From NCBI GenBank assembly GCA_955652925.1, contig CATPCO010000584.1:1-13655 (forward strand): a DNA stretch of 13,655 nucleotides, given 5' to 3'. The notes below the pieces were generated by a model. The model saw only the letters and a list, made by a program, of their open reading frames with translations, did no database searches and had not been told where the DNA came from. Both the position numbers and the translations under genes were made by a program. Positions 6,337 through 13,430 of this stretch are shown here, one piece after another. The number at the start of each line of letters is the position of its first letter. Position 1 is the first letter of the stretch. This DNA is from an uncultured Xanthobacteraceae bacterium. Lineage in GTDB: Bacteria; Pseudomonadota; Alphaproteobacteria; Rhizobiales; Xanthobacteraceae.

Positions 6337-7449
6337 CTACGATTGCGACACCACGGCGGCCCATTCTTCTTCCACCGTGATATCGTGCTCGTTTTGCCGG
6401 TGCACCTTCGCGAGCGCTGGGAGCCGATCGCGGTCGAGACGGCCCAGTGCCCATACCGCTGCGCCGCGCACGAGCGGCGAGGCGTCAGAAAGCAGTCGCT
6501 CGGCCTCAGGCACAAGCGTTGCATCGCCGGAGTTGCCGATCGCGATCAGCACGTTGCGCACGAACCGATTTCGTCCGGTCCGTTTCACCGCTGACTGCGC
6601 GAACAGCTTGCGAAAGCTCGCGTCGTCCAGACGGGCGAGCGCCGCGAGCGAGGGCTCTTTGAGATCATCGCGCAGTGCGAGCTTCGTGTCACGGCTTGCC
6701 TGCGCGAACTTGTTCCAGGGACAAACGGCAAGGCAGTCGTCGCAGCCATAGATGCGGTTGCCCATTGCGGTCCGCAATTCGCGCGCAATGGGCCCTTTAT
6801 GCTCGATCGTCAGATACGAAATGCAGCGGCGGGCATCGAGCCGATAAGGTGCCGGGAATGCGGCAGTCGGGCACACATCGAGGCAGGCCCGGCAGCGGCC
6901 GCAATGATCCTGTTCGGCAGCGTCGGGCGGCAGGTCCAGCGTGGTGAAAATTGCGCCGAGAAAGAGCCAGGAGCCGAATTGGCGCGATACCAGATTGGTA
7001 TGCTTGCCCTGCCACCCCAGCCCGGCGGAGGCGGCGAGCGGCTTCTCCATGAGCGGTGCCGTATCGATGAATACCTTTACGGCGGCGCCCGCGTTCGCGA
7101 GCAGCCAGCGCGCCACCCGCTCGAGCCGCGGCTTTATGATGTCGTGATAGTCGTTGCTTTGTGCATAGACCGAGATGGTGCCCTGCGAGCGCCGCTCCAG
7201 GCTCGCGAGCGGATTGTCTTCACGGCCATAGTTGACGCCGAGCATGATGATGGAGCGCGCCTGCGGCCACAGGTTGCGCGGATCGGCGCGGCGTGCTGCG
7301 GTGGTTTGCATCCATTCCATGTCGCCGTGGGCGCCTTCGGCCAGGAATTGCCGCAGCCGTGCGGCCGCGAGCGGGATGGCATCGGGCGTGGTTACTCCGA
7401 TGGCTTCGAAGCCTTCGGCCCGTGCTGCGCTCGCCAGCGCCGTTTTCAG
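6337..7449 (-). CDS. queG: Epoxyqueuosine reductase QueG
   Basis: QueG reduces epoxyqueuosine to queuosine at the wobble position of GUN-anticodon tRNAs, using cobalamin and two 4Fe-4S clusters. With a start at 7449 the protein has 370 residues. It shows the catalytic-domain segment FIDTAPLMEKPLA with the conserved Asp129, then GLGWQGKHTNL. The first ferredoxin motif is Cys183-x2-Cys186-x2-Cys189-x3-Cys193-Pro. A further Cys209 and the second motif Cys236-x2-Cys239-x3-Cys243-Pro follow. A C-terminal HEAT-like region (RFVRNVLIAIGNSGD, then SPLVRGAAVWALGRL) is normal for the long form of the family. No ATG, GTG or TTG is suitably placed: the frame is open into the GST gene, and the most likely start is CTG 7449 (or CTG 7437), 14 bp after the GST stop. 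It probably forms a two-gene unit with the GST gene. Confidence 0.93.
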   Translation of the reverse strand: MKTALASAARAEGFEAIGVTTPDAIPLAAARLRQFLAEGAHGDMEWMQTTAARRADPRNLWPQARSIIMLGVNYGREDNPLASLERRSQGTISVYAQSNDYHDIIKPRLERVARWLLANAGAAVKVFIDTAPLMEKPLAASAGLGWQGKHTNLVSRQFGSWLFLGAIFTTLDLPPDAAEQDHCGRCRACLDVCPTAAFPAPYRLDARRCISYLTIEHKGPIARELRTAMGNRIYGCDDCLAVCPWNKFAQASRDTKLALRDDLKEPSLAALARLDDASFRKLFAQSAVKRTGRNRFVRNVLIAIGNSGDATLVPEAERLLSDASPLVRGAAVWALGRLDRDRLPALAKVHRQNEHDITVEEEWAAVVSQS

Positions 7450-7463
7450 CGCAGTTTGCTCGG

Positions 7464-8156
7464 CTAGAAGTCGAGATTGGCGTAGGTCTCCGAGGGGGGA
7501 ATCCCCGCGAGCGTTTCGGCGAGCAGCGGGCGGAAGGACGGGCGCGACTTCACGCGCGCGTACCAGGTCTTCGCGGCTTCGTCTTCGTTCCACGGCACAT
7601 CGCCCAGATAATCCGCCGCCGACAAATGTGTTGCCGCGGCAAGATCGGCATAGCTCATGCGGTCGCCCGCAAGCCAATCCCGCGTGCGAACGAGCCAGCC
7701 GATATAGGACAGATGATACCGGATGTTATGGCGGGCAACCCGCATCACCTCGGTTTCCGGGGAGCCACCCCCGGCACTCGCGGGCAGATGGCGCTTGTAC
7801 AGGCGTTCCATCGTCAGGGGGCCCGTGACCTCCGCGAAAAACTTGTCGTTGAACCAGCTCATGAGCCGGCGCACCTCGACGCGGGACGGGGAGGCGGTGG
7901 GCAAAAGGCGGCGCTGCCCCAACTCGGCCCCGCGCGTTTCGTCCAGGTATTCTGCGATGATTCCTGCGCCCGGCACCGGCGGCTGACCTTCTTCCACCAG
8001 CACCGGGGTCGTGCCGGCCGGATTGAGAATCAGAAAGTCTGTGCGGCGCTCCCACGTCCGCTCTTCAACGAGGCGCGCGGGCAGGCCGTATTCGGCGAGC
8101 ACGAGCCGAATGAAACGGGAATGGGGGCAAAACGGGTGATGGAACAGCGTCAGCAT
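7464..8156 (-). CDS. Glutathione S-transferase family protein
   Basis: The product has 230 residues. The N-terminal thioredoxin-like domain starts LTLFHHPFCPHSRFIRLVL with Cys10-Pro-His-Ser13 at the active-site turn, then has the cis-Pro segment NPAGTTPVLV (45-54). An all-helical C-terminal domain runs from about residue 85 to the end, including DWLAGDRMSYADLAAA, the usual N-capping box region. The Glu-Ser pair that normally holds the gamma-glutamyl end of glutathione is replaced by Gly63-Ala64 in PVPGAGIIAEYLDE. The protein may therefore bind glutathione weakly or have another role. It lies immediately upstream of queG on the same strand, with a 14-bp gap. No obvious Shine-Dalgarno precedes the ATG. 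The substrate is unknown. Confidence 0.88.
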   Translation of the reverse strand: MLTLFHHPFCPHSRFIRLVLAEYGLPARLVEERTWERRTDFLILNPAGTTPVLVEEGQPPVPGAGIIAEYLDETRGAELGQRRLLPTASPSRVEVRRLMSWFNDKFFAEVTGPLTMERLYKRHLPASAGGGSPETEVMRVARHNIRYHLSYIGWLVRTRDWLAGDRMSYADLAAATHLSAADYLGDVPWNEDEAAKTWYARVKSRPSFRPLLAETLAGIPPSETYANLDF

Positions 8157-8167
8157 TTTTTAGAAAT

Positions 8168-8196
8168 TGTGGCAGCCCCGGCGCAGCGCCGCCACA
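8168..8196. promoter_or_regulatory. Hairpin in the GST-uppP divergent promoter region
   Basis: Arms TGTGGC (8168-8173) and GCCACA (8191-8196) enclose a second small inverted repeat, GGCGC-A-GCGCC. It lies 12 bp upstream of the GST start, within the 220-bp gap that must hold both divergent promoters. It could be an operator or a 5' UTR hairpin of the GST transcript. I found no clear -35/-10 pair in the gap. Confidence 0.25.
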
Positions 8197-8376
8197 CAGG
8201 TGATGTACCTCGATTGCGTCGAACCATGGGCAGAGGGCTTGGTTCGGAGCAAGCTGTGCAATGTTGCCTTCTGCCCGTTGCCCTATGGTTAATCCTGGGG
8301 GAAAAGCGGGCGCCGTCACCTTCGCCGATCCTGCTCGCCGTCCTTATCCCTGCATCCCTGCCGCTGGAGCCCTGGC

Positions 8377-9183
8377 ATGTTGTTTGACTTTCTCAAGGCA
8401 TTCGTTCTCGGCGTTGTCGAAGGCTTGACCGAATTCCTGCCGGTGTCCTCAACCGGACACCTTTTGCTGGTGCAGCAATTCTTCGGGTTCGAGGACGAGG
8501 ATTTTGGCAAGACTTTCGCTGTTCTGATCCAGTTCGGCGCCATTCTCGCGCTGCTGTCGATCTATTCGGTCCGCATCTGGCAGATCGCCATCGGCATGTT
8601 CAAGGATGCCGCGGCGCGCCGTTTTGTTATCGGCGTGCTGCTTGCCTTCCTGCCCGCGGCCGTGGTCGGCGCACTGGCACACGATTTCATCAAATCGGTC
8701 CTGTTCAACGCTTGGATCGTCGCCTTCGCGCTGATTGTCGGGGGCGCCATTCTGCTGTGGGTTGATCAAATGAACCTTAACACGCGCTATCACGAGGCCA
8801 CCAAGTTTTCGCTGCCGATGTATTTCATTATCGGGCTGGCGCAGTGCGTCTCGATGATCCCGGGAACCTCGCGCGCCGGCGCCACAATCGTTGCTGCCAT
8901 GTTGCTCGGCGCCGATCGCCGCTCGGCCGCCGAATTCTCCTTCTGGCTGGCAATGCCCACCATGGCGGGGGCATTCGCCTATGACCTCTACAAGAGTCAC
9001 GGCCAGCTCACCACGAGCAACGCAATCATCGTAGCCTTCGGATTCATCGTTTCGTTCATCAGCGCCTGGATCGTCGTGAAATCCTTTCTTGGCTACGTCC
9101 AGCGTCATGGATTTGCACTGTTCGCATGGTGGCGGGTGATCGTGGGCTCGCTGGCGCTGATCGCGCTGGCTCTCGGCAGATGA
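8377..9183 (+). CDS. uppP: Undecaprenyl-diphosphatase (UppP/BacA family)
   Basis: This inner-membrane enzyme removes a phosphate from undecaprenyl diphosphate. It recycles the lipid carrier used for peptidoglycan and other surface glycans, and overproduction gives bacitracin resistance. The 268-residue protein has the family's usual length and about seven to eight hydrophobic segments. The first signature is EGLTEFLPVSSTGH (15-28), with Glu15, Glu19 and His28 of the active site. The second is IPGTSRAGATI (161-171), with Ser165 and Arg166. GGAG lies 7 bases upstream of the ATG. The gene is transcribed alone on the plus strand, divergent from the GST gene, and converges on an NDUFA9-like gene across a long hairpin. 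Confidence 0.97.
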   Translation: MLFDFLKAFVLGVVEGLTEFLPVSSTGHLLLVQQFFGFEDEDFGKTFAVLIQFGAILALLSIYSVRIWQIAIGMFKDAAARRFVIGVLLAFLPAAVVGALAHDFIKSVLFNAWIVAFALIVGGAILLWVDQMNLNTRYHEATKFSLPMYFIIGLAQCVSMIPGTSRAGATIVAAMLLGADRRSAAEFSFWLAMPTMAGAFAYDLYKSHGQLTTSNAIIVAFGFIVSFISAWIVVKSFLGYVQRHGFALFAWWRVIVGSLALIALALGR

Positions 9184-9189
9184 CGGATG

Positions 9190-9259
9190 ACAGAGACAGA
9201 TGTCAGATGACAGACGGTCTACAACTTCTGATCTCTGACATCTGGCATCTGTTCTCTGT
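9190..9259. repeat. Long imperfect inverted repeat between uppP and the reductase gene
   Basis: The left arm (9190-9214) and right arm (9234-9259) are reverse complements over about 25 bases with two mismatches and one extra base; the loop is 19 bases. Each arm is itself repetitive, built from GATGACAG/GATGTCAG-like units (TCTGACATCTG on the other strand). It begins 7 bp after the uppP stop, and the right arm lies inside the 3' end of the opposite-strand reductase gene. It fits a bidirectional terminator or transcript-stabilising hairpin, or a palindromic dispersed repeat. Confidence 0.65.
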
Positions 9260-10208
9260 ACTGGCCTGTCTTGCGAAATCGCCACAAATACGACGGCACC
9301 ACGCTCTCCATCGCAATCGGCTCGATGCCCAGCGCTGCAATGGTTCGACCTTCGCGTTTGGCTTCATCTGAAACAACATTGTCGCCGCGCAGAAGCTCCA
9401 CCTGGTCCGGGGTCAACAATGGCCGAGGCGCGAGCGCCAGCAGCGACGCCTGCAGCTTGGCGAGCGCGAACGGGATAGGGATGAGCAAGCGCCGCCGCTC
9501 AATGGTCGCGAGCATGAACCGCATGAGCTCTTCGAAGCTTCGCACTTCCGGCCCACCGAGCTCGTAGATGCGTCCGCCCTGGGCAGGACCTTCAATGCCG
9601 GCAACGACGGCCTTGGCGACGTCTCCGGCGAAAATCGGCTGGAAAAGGGTATGGCCGCCGCCGATGAGCGGGAGCGCCGGAGACATTCGAGCAATCGACG
9701 CAAAGCGGTTGAAGAAACTGTCTTCCGGACCGAACAGGATGGAGGGGCGCAGGATCACCGCCGCAGGCAGCGCCGCAAGGACGAGCTTCTCCCCGATCGC
9801 TTTCGAGCGCGCATAGTGGGAGGGCGAGCGTTCGTCGGCGCCGATCGCGGACACGTGAACGAGGCGCGCGCCGAATGCAGCAGCCGTAAGGGCCACCGCC
9901 TCGGCGCCGAAACTATGCACGGCATCAAACTTCTGCCGAGCGCGTTCGAACAGGATGCCGACAAGATTGATGAGAACGTCGGCGTCACGGGCGGCGGCCT
10001 CGACTGAGTCCTGATGGCGCAAATTGGCCTGTACCGCGTGGATCTGACCCACGCGCCCCAAAGGCTGCAGATGCCCGGCAAGCTCGGGGCGGCGCACGGC
10101 AACACGGATGCGATAGCCGAGCTTGGCGAGCTCGCGCACGACATGGCGGCCCAGAAACCCCGAGCCGCCGAAGACGGTGACAAGCGTCTCAAGGACGGTG
10201 TCGGTCAT
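9219..10208 (-). CDS. NDUFA9-like NAD(P)-binding protein (atypical short-chain dehydrogenase, complex I-associated family)
   Basis: The product (329 residues) is an extended/atypical short-chain dehydrogenase like the mitochondrial complex I accessory subunit NDUFA9 and its alphaproteobacterial homologues. The Rossmann motif is TVFGGSGFLGRH with Gly14-x2-Gly17-x2-Gly20. Later come NLVGILFERARQ (81-92), VSAIGAD (119-125), Tyr132-x3-Lys136 in HYARSKAIGE, and RPSILFGPEDSFFNRF (154-169). Bacterial members are often annotated as complex I NDUFA9-family proteins; a true complex I role is not shown. The frame extends upstream to 10358, but that would run toward the tRNA, so ATG 10208 is preferred. 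The last 13 or so residues (from about 317) are encoded by the right arm of the inverted repeat and probably are a late addition. Confidence 0.88.
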   Translation of the reverse strand: MTDTVLETLVTVFGGSGFLGRHVVRELAKLGYRIRVAVRRPELAGHLQPLGRVGQIHAVQANLRHQDSVEAAARDADVLINLVGILFERARQKFDAVHSFGAEAVALTAAAFGARLVHVSAIGADERSPSHYARSKAIGEKLVLAALPAAVILRPSILFGPEDSFFNRFASIARMSPALPLIGGGHTLFQPIFAGDVAKAVVAGIEGPAQGGRIYELGGPEVRSFEELMRFMLATIERRRLLIPIPFALAKLQASLLALAPRPLLTPDQVELLRGDNVVSDEAKREGRTIAALGIEPIAMESVVPSYLWRFRKTGQYREQMPDVRDQKL

Positions 10209-10277
10209 GCGATTTGCACGTGCTTGGAGGCCCAACGGCGCGTTGATCGAAGCTGCAATAGACGGCCTTGCGCGCAT

Positions 10278-10306
10278 TTGACAAGCCCAGGGGCGCTCCG
10301 TACCTA
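10278..10306 (+). promoter_or_regulatory. Promoter of tRNA-Leu
   Basis: A perfect -35 TTGACA (10278-10283) is followed by a 17-bp spacer and TACCTA (10301-10306) as the -10. The tRNA begins 24 bp after the -10, so a short 5' leader would be removed by RNase P. The spacing and the strong -35 fit a stable RNA promoter. Confidence 0.6.
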
Positions 10307-10330
10307 CTGCGCGTTGCCGCACGCCGCAAA

Positions 10331-10415
<85 letters not shown>

Positions 10416-10509
10416 CAACTATCCTTCGCCATAGTTCGCTACCCTTCGCCAGTGGCTGCAAATTTGGGCTTAGAGCTACTTTGTGGCCTTCGTTGTGGTT
10501 CGTGGTTCT

Positions 10510-10580
10510 TTGTTGGTATTCACCCTAAGTTGTTGGTATTATTGTTGGTATTCTAATCCTCAAGGAGGTTGATACCAACA
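10510..10580 (+). repeat. Three direct and one inverted copies of TTGTTGGTATT before the integrase gene
   Basis: Exact copies of TTGTTGGTATT lie at 10510-10520, 10530-10540 and 10542-10552. An inverted near-copy (GATACCAACA, 10571-10580) ends on the first base of the integrase start codon and lies between the Shine-Dalgarno (AAGGAGG, 10562-10568) and the ATG. Copies one and two start 20 bp apart, and two and three 12 bp apart. The layout suits arm-type binding sites for the integrase, or operators by which integrase or a Xis represses int. A 9-bp direct repeat, CCTTCGCCA (10423-10431 and 10443-10451), lies nearer the tRNA. Confidence 0.7.
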
Positions 10581-11797
10581 TGCCCCTCAAAGACATCACC
10601 GTGAGAAATGCGAGGCCCGCCGCGAAGCCTCGGAAGTTATCTGATGGAGGCGGGTTGCACATGCTCGTTCAGACCACAGGCAGCAAGCTGTGGCGGCTGG
10701 CCTACAGGTTCGCGGGCAAACAGAAGTCCTTGGCACTGGGAATCTATCCGACCGTCTCCCTTGCGGACGCCCGCGCAGAGAGAGATGAGGCGAAGAAGCT
10801 CCTGGCGCGTGGGATCGATCCCTCTGCTCAGCGCAAGGCTAATAAGCAGCTAGGCAAGGATAGTAGCTTCCGCGCAGTCGCGGAGGAGCTTATCGCCAAG
10901 CTGGAACGCGAGGGTCGTGCTCAGGTCACCCTCGAGAAGAAGCGGTGGCTGCTTGACTTTGCCTATCCGGCCTTTGGTGATCGTCCCATAGCAGAGATCA
11001 CCGCGCCCGATTTGCTCGCGTTGCTTAGAGAAATTGAAGGCCGCGGTCGGTACGAAACGGCAAAGCGGCTGCGGAGTACCTGTGGCATGGTTTTCCGCTA
11101 TGCCATCGCGACTGGTCGAGCAGAGCGCGACCCATCCGCGGACCTACGCGGAGCACTCACTACGCACCAAGTGGTTCATCGTCCCGCCATCGTTGATCCG
11201 GTGGGCATAGGGGCTCTACTGCGCGCCATAGATGGCTTCGACGGACAACCGACAACGCAAGCTGCGCTTCGACTCGCGGCCTATGTGTTTGTGCGGCCAG
11301 GTGAGCTCCGACTCGCAGAATGGGAGGAGTTCGATCTTGATACTGCGGAGTGGAAAATTCCGGCGAAGAAGATGAAGATGCGTCGGCCACATCGCGTACC
11401 GTTGGCACGACAGTCGCTCGCCATTCTGCGAGACTTGCAAAGGATCACAGGCAATGGACGCTGGCTATTCCCCTCGGTACGGACGTTCGTGCGAGCAATG
11501 TCCGAGAACACGCTGAATGCAGCCCTGCGCCGCCTAGGTTATAGTCGCGACGAAATGTGCATTCACGGCTTTCGTAGCGCGGCATCCACGCTGTTAAATG
11601 AAATGGGCCGCTGGAATCCAGACGCGATTGAGCGACAGCTCGCGCACCAGGAGGCGAACGCAGTGCGCCGAGCTTACACGCACAATGCGGAATATTGGTC
11701 TGAGCGTGTCGCGATGATGCAGGCGTGGGCAGATTTTCTCGATAAACTTCGAGAAGGTGGGAAGATGGTGCGGCTGATGAAGGCGCGAGTGGGATAA
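10580..11797 (+). CDS. P4-type tyrosine site-specific integrase
   Basis: The 405-residue protein catalyses insertion and excision of the island at the tRNA-Leu gene. The N-terminal ~85 residues form the DUF4102-type arm-binding domain (LSDGGGLHMLVQ, then LGIYPTVSLADARAERDEAK). A SAM-like core-binding domain covers about 95-180. The catalytic domain carries Arg239 in FVRPGELRLAEWEE, a lysine near 264-266 followed by HRVPL, His329 and Arg332 in IHGFRSAASTLLNE, His356 in LAHQEAN, and the nucleophile Tyr366 in AVRRAYTH. All catalytic residues are present and the length is normal, so it may be active. AAGGAGG lies 11 bases before the ATG. The tRNA-proximal position fixes its role as the island's own integrase. 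Confidence 0.96.
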   Translation: MPLKDITVRNARPAAKPRKLSDGGGLHMLVQTTGSKLWRLAYRFAGKQKSLALGIYPTVSLADARAERDEAKKLLARGIDPSAQRKANKQLGKDSSFRAVAEELIAKLEREGRAQVTLEKKRWLLDFAYPAFGDRPIAEITAPDLLALLREIEGRGRYETAKRLRSTCGMVFRYAIATGRAERDPSADLRGALTTHQVVHRPAIVDPVGIGALLRAIDGFDGQPTTQAALRLAAYVFVRPGELRLAEWEEFDLDTAEWKIPAKKMKMRRPHRVPLARQSLAILRDLQRITGNGRWLFPSVRTFVRAMSENTLNAALRRLGYSRDEMCIHGFRSAASTLLNEMGRWNPDAIERQLAHQEANAVRRAYTHNAEYWSERVAMMQAWADFLDKLREGGKMVRLMKARVG

Positions 11798-11894
11798 GAA
11801 TGTCTGCTACAGAGTGCTAAAAATTACTCTCAAGAGACATACGCGCCAGTCTCTGGATTGTTGCTGAGCAAATGCGCATTGGATTCCATCTATT

Positions 11895-11930
11895 TCCGTT
11901 GATGGCAATTTCCTGATTTGATCCAACGGA
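11895..11930 (+). promoter_or_regulatory. Inverted repeat in the leader of the TIR-STAND gene
   Basis: Arms TCCGTTG (11895-11901) and CAACGGA (11924-11930) flank 22 bases. A competing pair, TTGGAT (11879-11884) with ATCCAA (11921-11926), overlaps the right arm. The gap between int and the TIR start is 159 bp, and I see no clear Shine-Dalgarno or promoter there. A regulatory function is only possible, not shown. Confidence 0.2.
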
Positions 11931-11956
11931 CAAGCAGAGATTGATGCAGTCACCGA

Positions 11957-13430
11957 ATGCGGCGCTGGTTGCTCAGCTACAACTCACAGGACTTGGGGCT
12001 CATGCAGAGCCTCGAAGCGGCGCTCCGGCGCAAGGATTCCGAAGCGCACGTCTACTTACTTTGCACCCAAGAGCGAACGGGCTGGTGGCTTCTGGCTGCC
12101 GTCGCTCGCGAATGAGATTGCCGAGGCGACCGTCTTCGTCCTGCTCGTCGGAGAGAAGGGAATCGGCCCCTGGCAGGTGCTCGAATACAACGAGGCCCTC
12201 GCCCGGCGGGTGAAGGAGCCCGCCTTTCCCCTCGTGCCCCTCGTGCTTGACGGTCAACCCGCGCCCGGACTGCCCTTCCTGCGGCAGTTGCACTGGATCG
12301 TCGCCGCTGATCCGGCGTCTGAACACAGCCTCACGCTCCTGATGGATGCGGCTGACGGCAGTGGCACGACGCCACGAGAGCTGTGGCGGCACACCGCGCC
12401 ATATCGCGGCCTCGCCGCCATGACGGAGGCTGATAGCGACTACTTCTTCGGCAGAGCGCGCGAAACTGCCGAGGTGATCAGGACGCTTGCGGCCATGCCC
12501 GACAAGCTGCCGATCCTGCTCGGCAACTCCGGAGTCGGAAAGTCGTCGCTGGCGCAGGCGGGCACGATCGCTGCTTTGATGCGGCAGGGCTGGCCGGAGA
12601 CGGCTCAGGCTCCCGGCGCGTGGCCCTCGCCGTTCAACGCCAGTCGGCGCTGGTGCTTCCTCAAGCTCAAGCCGGGCACCGAGCCGGTGCGGGCGCTGGT
12701 CGAGCCGTTCCTGTGGACGTGGCAGTTCGAAGCGACCGATCCAAAGCGCGCGAAGCTCCAATCGAGTTGGGTCGGCGAACTCCTCGATGGAAAGGTCACG
12801 TTGCGCGACCTCCTCGATGCGACGCAGGCGCGGTATCGGGACGAGCTGCATCAGCCCGAGCCTCCAGCATTCCTGCTTTACATCGACCAAGGCGAGGAGC
12901 TTTACGTGCGCGCAGAGGAGCGCGAGCGCCGACGGTTCTCGGAGATTCTCGCGCGGGACCTCGGTGATCCGCGTCTGCACGCTTTGATGAGCCTGCGCGC
13001 GGACTTTTCCGGCGCGTTGCAGAACGATGAGCCTCTGTTTGAGGTGCACCAACAGATCAATGTCCCTCCCTTACGCGAAGCGCATCTGCGCGAGGTCATA
13101 AGCCGCCCGGCCGAGCTTCTCTCAGCCCGTTTCGAGACCGATCATCTTGCCACTGATATTGCCCGACGAACCGACGAGGAATCCACCAAAGACGCGGGTG
13201 CATTGCCGTTGCTGTCTTATCTGCTGGATGACATGTGGAGCGCGATGGTCGCCCGCGGCGACGGCGTGTTGCGCTTGCCAGCGGCGGCGATGGAGTTGGG
13301 CGGCGTGCTCGCCGAGCGCGCGAACGCGTTTCTAGAGCGCAATCCACATTCCGAGAATGCGCTGCGACGACTGCTCACCCTAAAGCTGGCAACGGTTCGC
13401 GAGGACGGGGAACCAACGCGGCGGCGCGCG
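11957..13430 (+). pseudogene. TIR-nSTAND NTPase, frameshifted and 3'-truncated
   Basis: The only start in this frame is ATG 11957, beginning MRRWLLSYNSQD, a TIR-domain beta-A strand. The frame ends falsely after HVY because ACTT is doubled (12054-12061). Deleting one copy joins HVY to FAPKSERAGGFWLPSL and restores a complete TIR domain (about 1-130) ending in GEKGIGPWQVLEY, with the WxxxE pair Trp71/Glu75 that carries the catalytic Glu in NADase TIRs. Then come YRGLAAMTEADSDYFFGR, Walker A GNSGVGKSS (188-196), Walker B FLLYIDQGEEL (Asp309), the SLRADFSGAL segment and GALPLLSYLLDDMW. This is the nSTAND ATPase pattern of bacterial immune/conflict proteins. Family members usually continue into WD40 or other sensor repeats; here the match stops after EPTRRR at about 13427. 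The downstream part remains open from GTG 12177, but a protein starting there lacks half the TIR domain. Confidence 0.85.

Noticed and set aside
6051..6380. Plus-strand open frame after the hydrolase
   Set aside because: It is composed of the inverted repeats and the antisense of queG, with no protein features.
10510..10552. CRISPR-like array
   Set aside because: The units are only 11 bp with 1-9 bp gaps and no cas genes. They fit integrase binding sites or operators instead.
11941..12213. A separate small gene of 90 codons before the STAND gene
   Set aside because: The residues are arbitrary; the real coding signal is the TIR domain split between two other frames.
12000..13052. Long minus-strand open frame (350 codons) opposite the STAND gene
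   Set aside because: The plus strand carries Walker A, Walker B and other STAND motifs. The minus frame is low-complexity, arginine-rich and without motifs.
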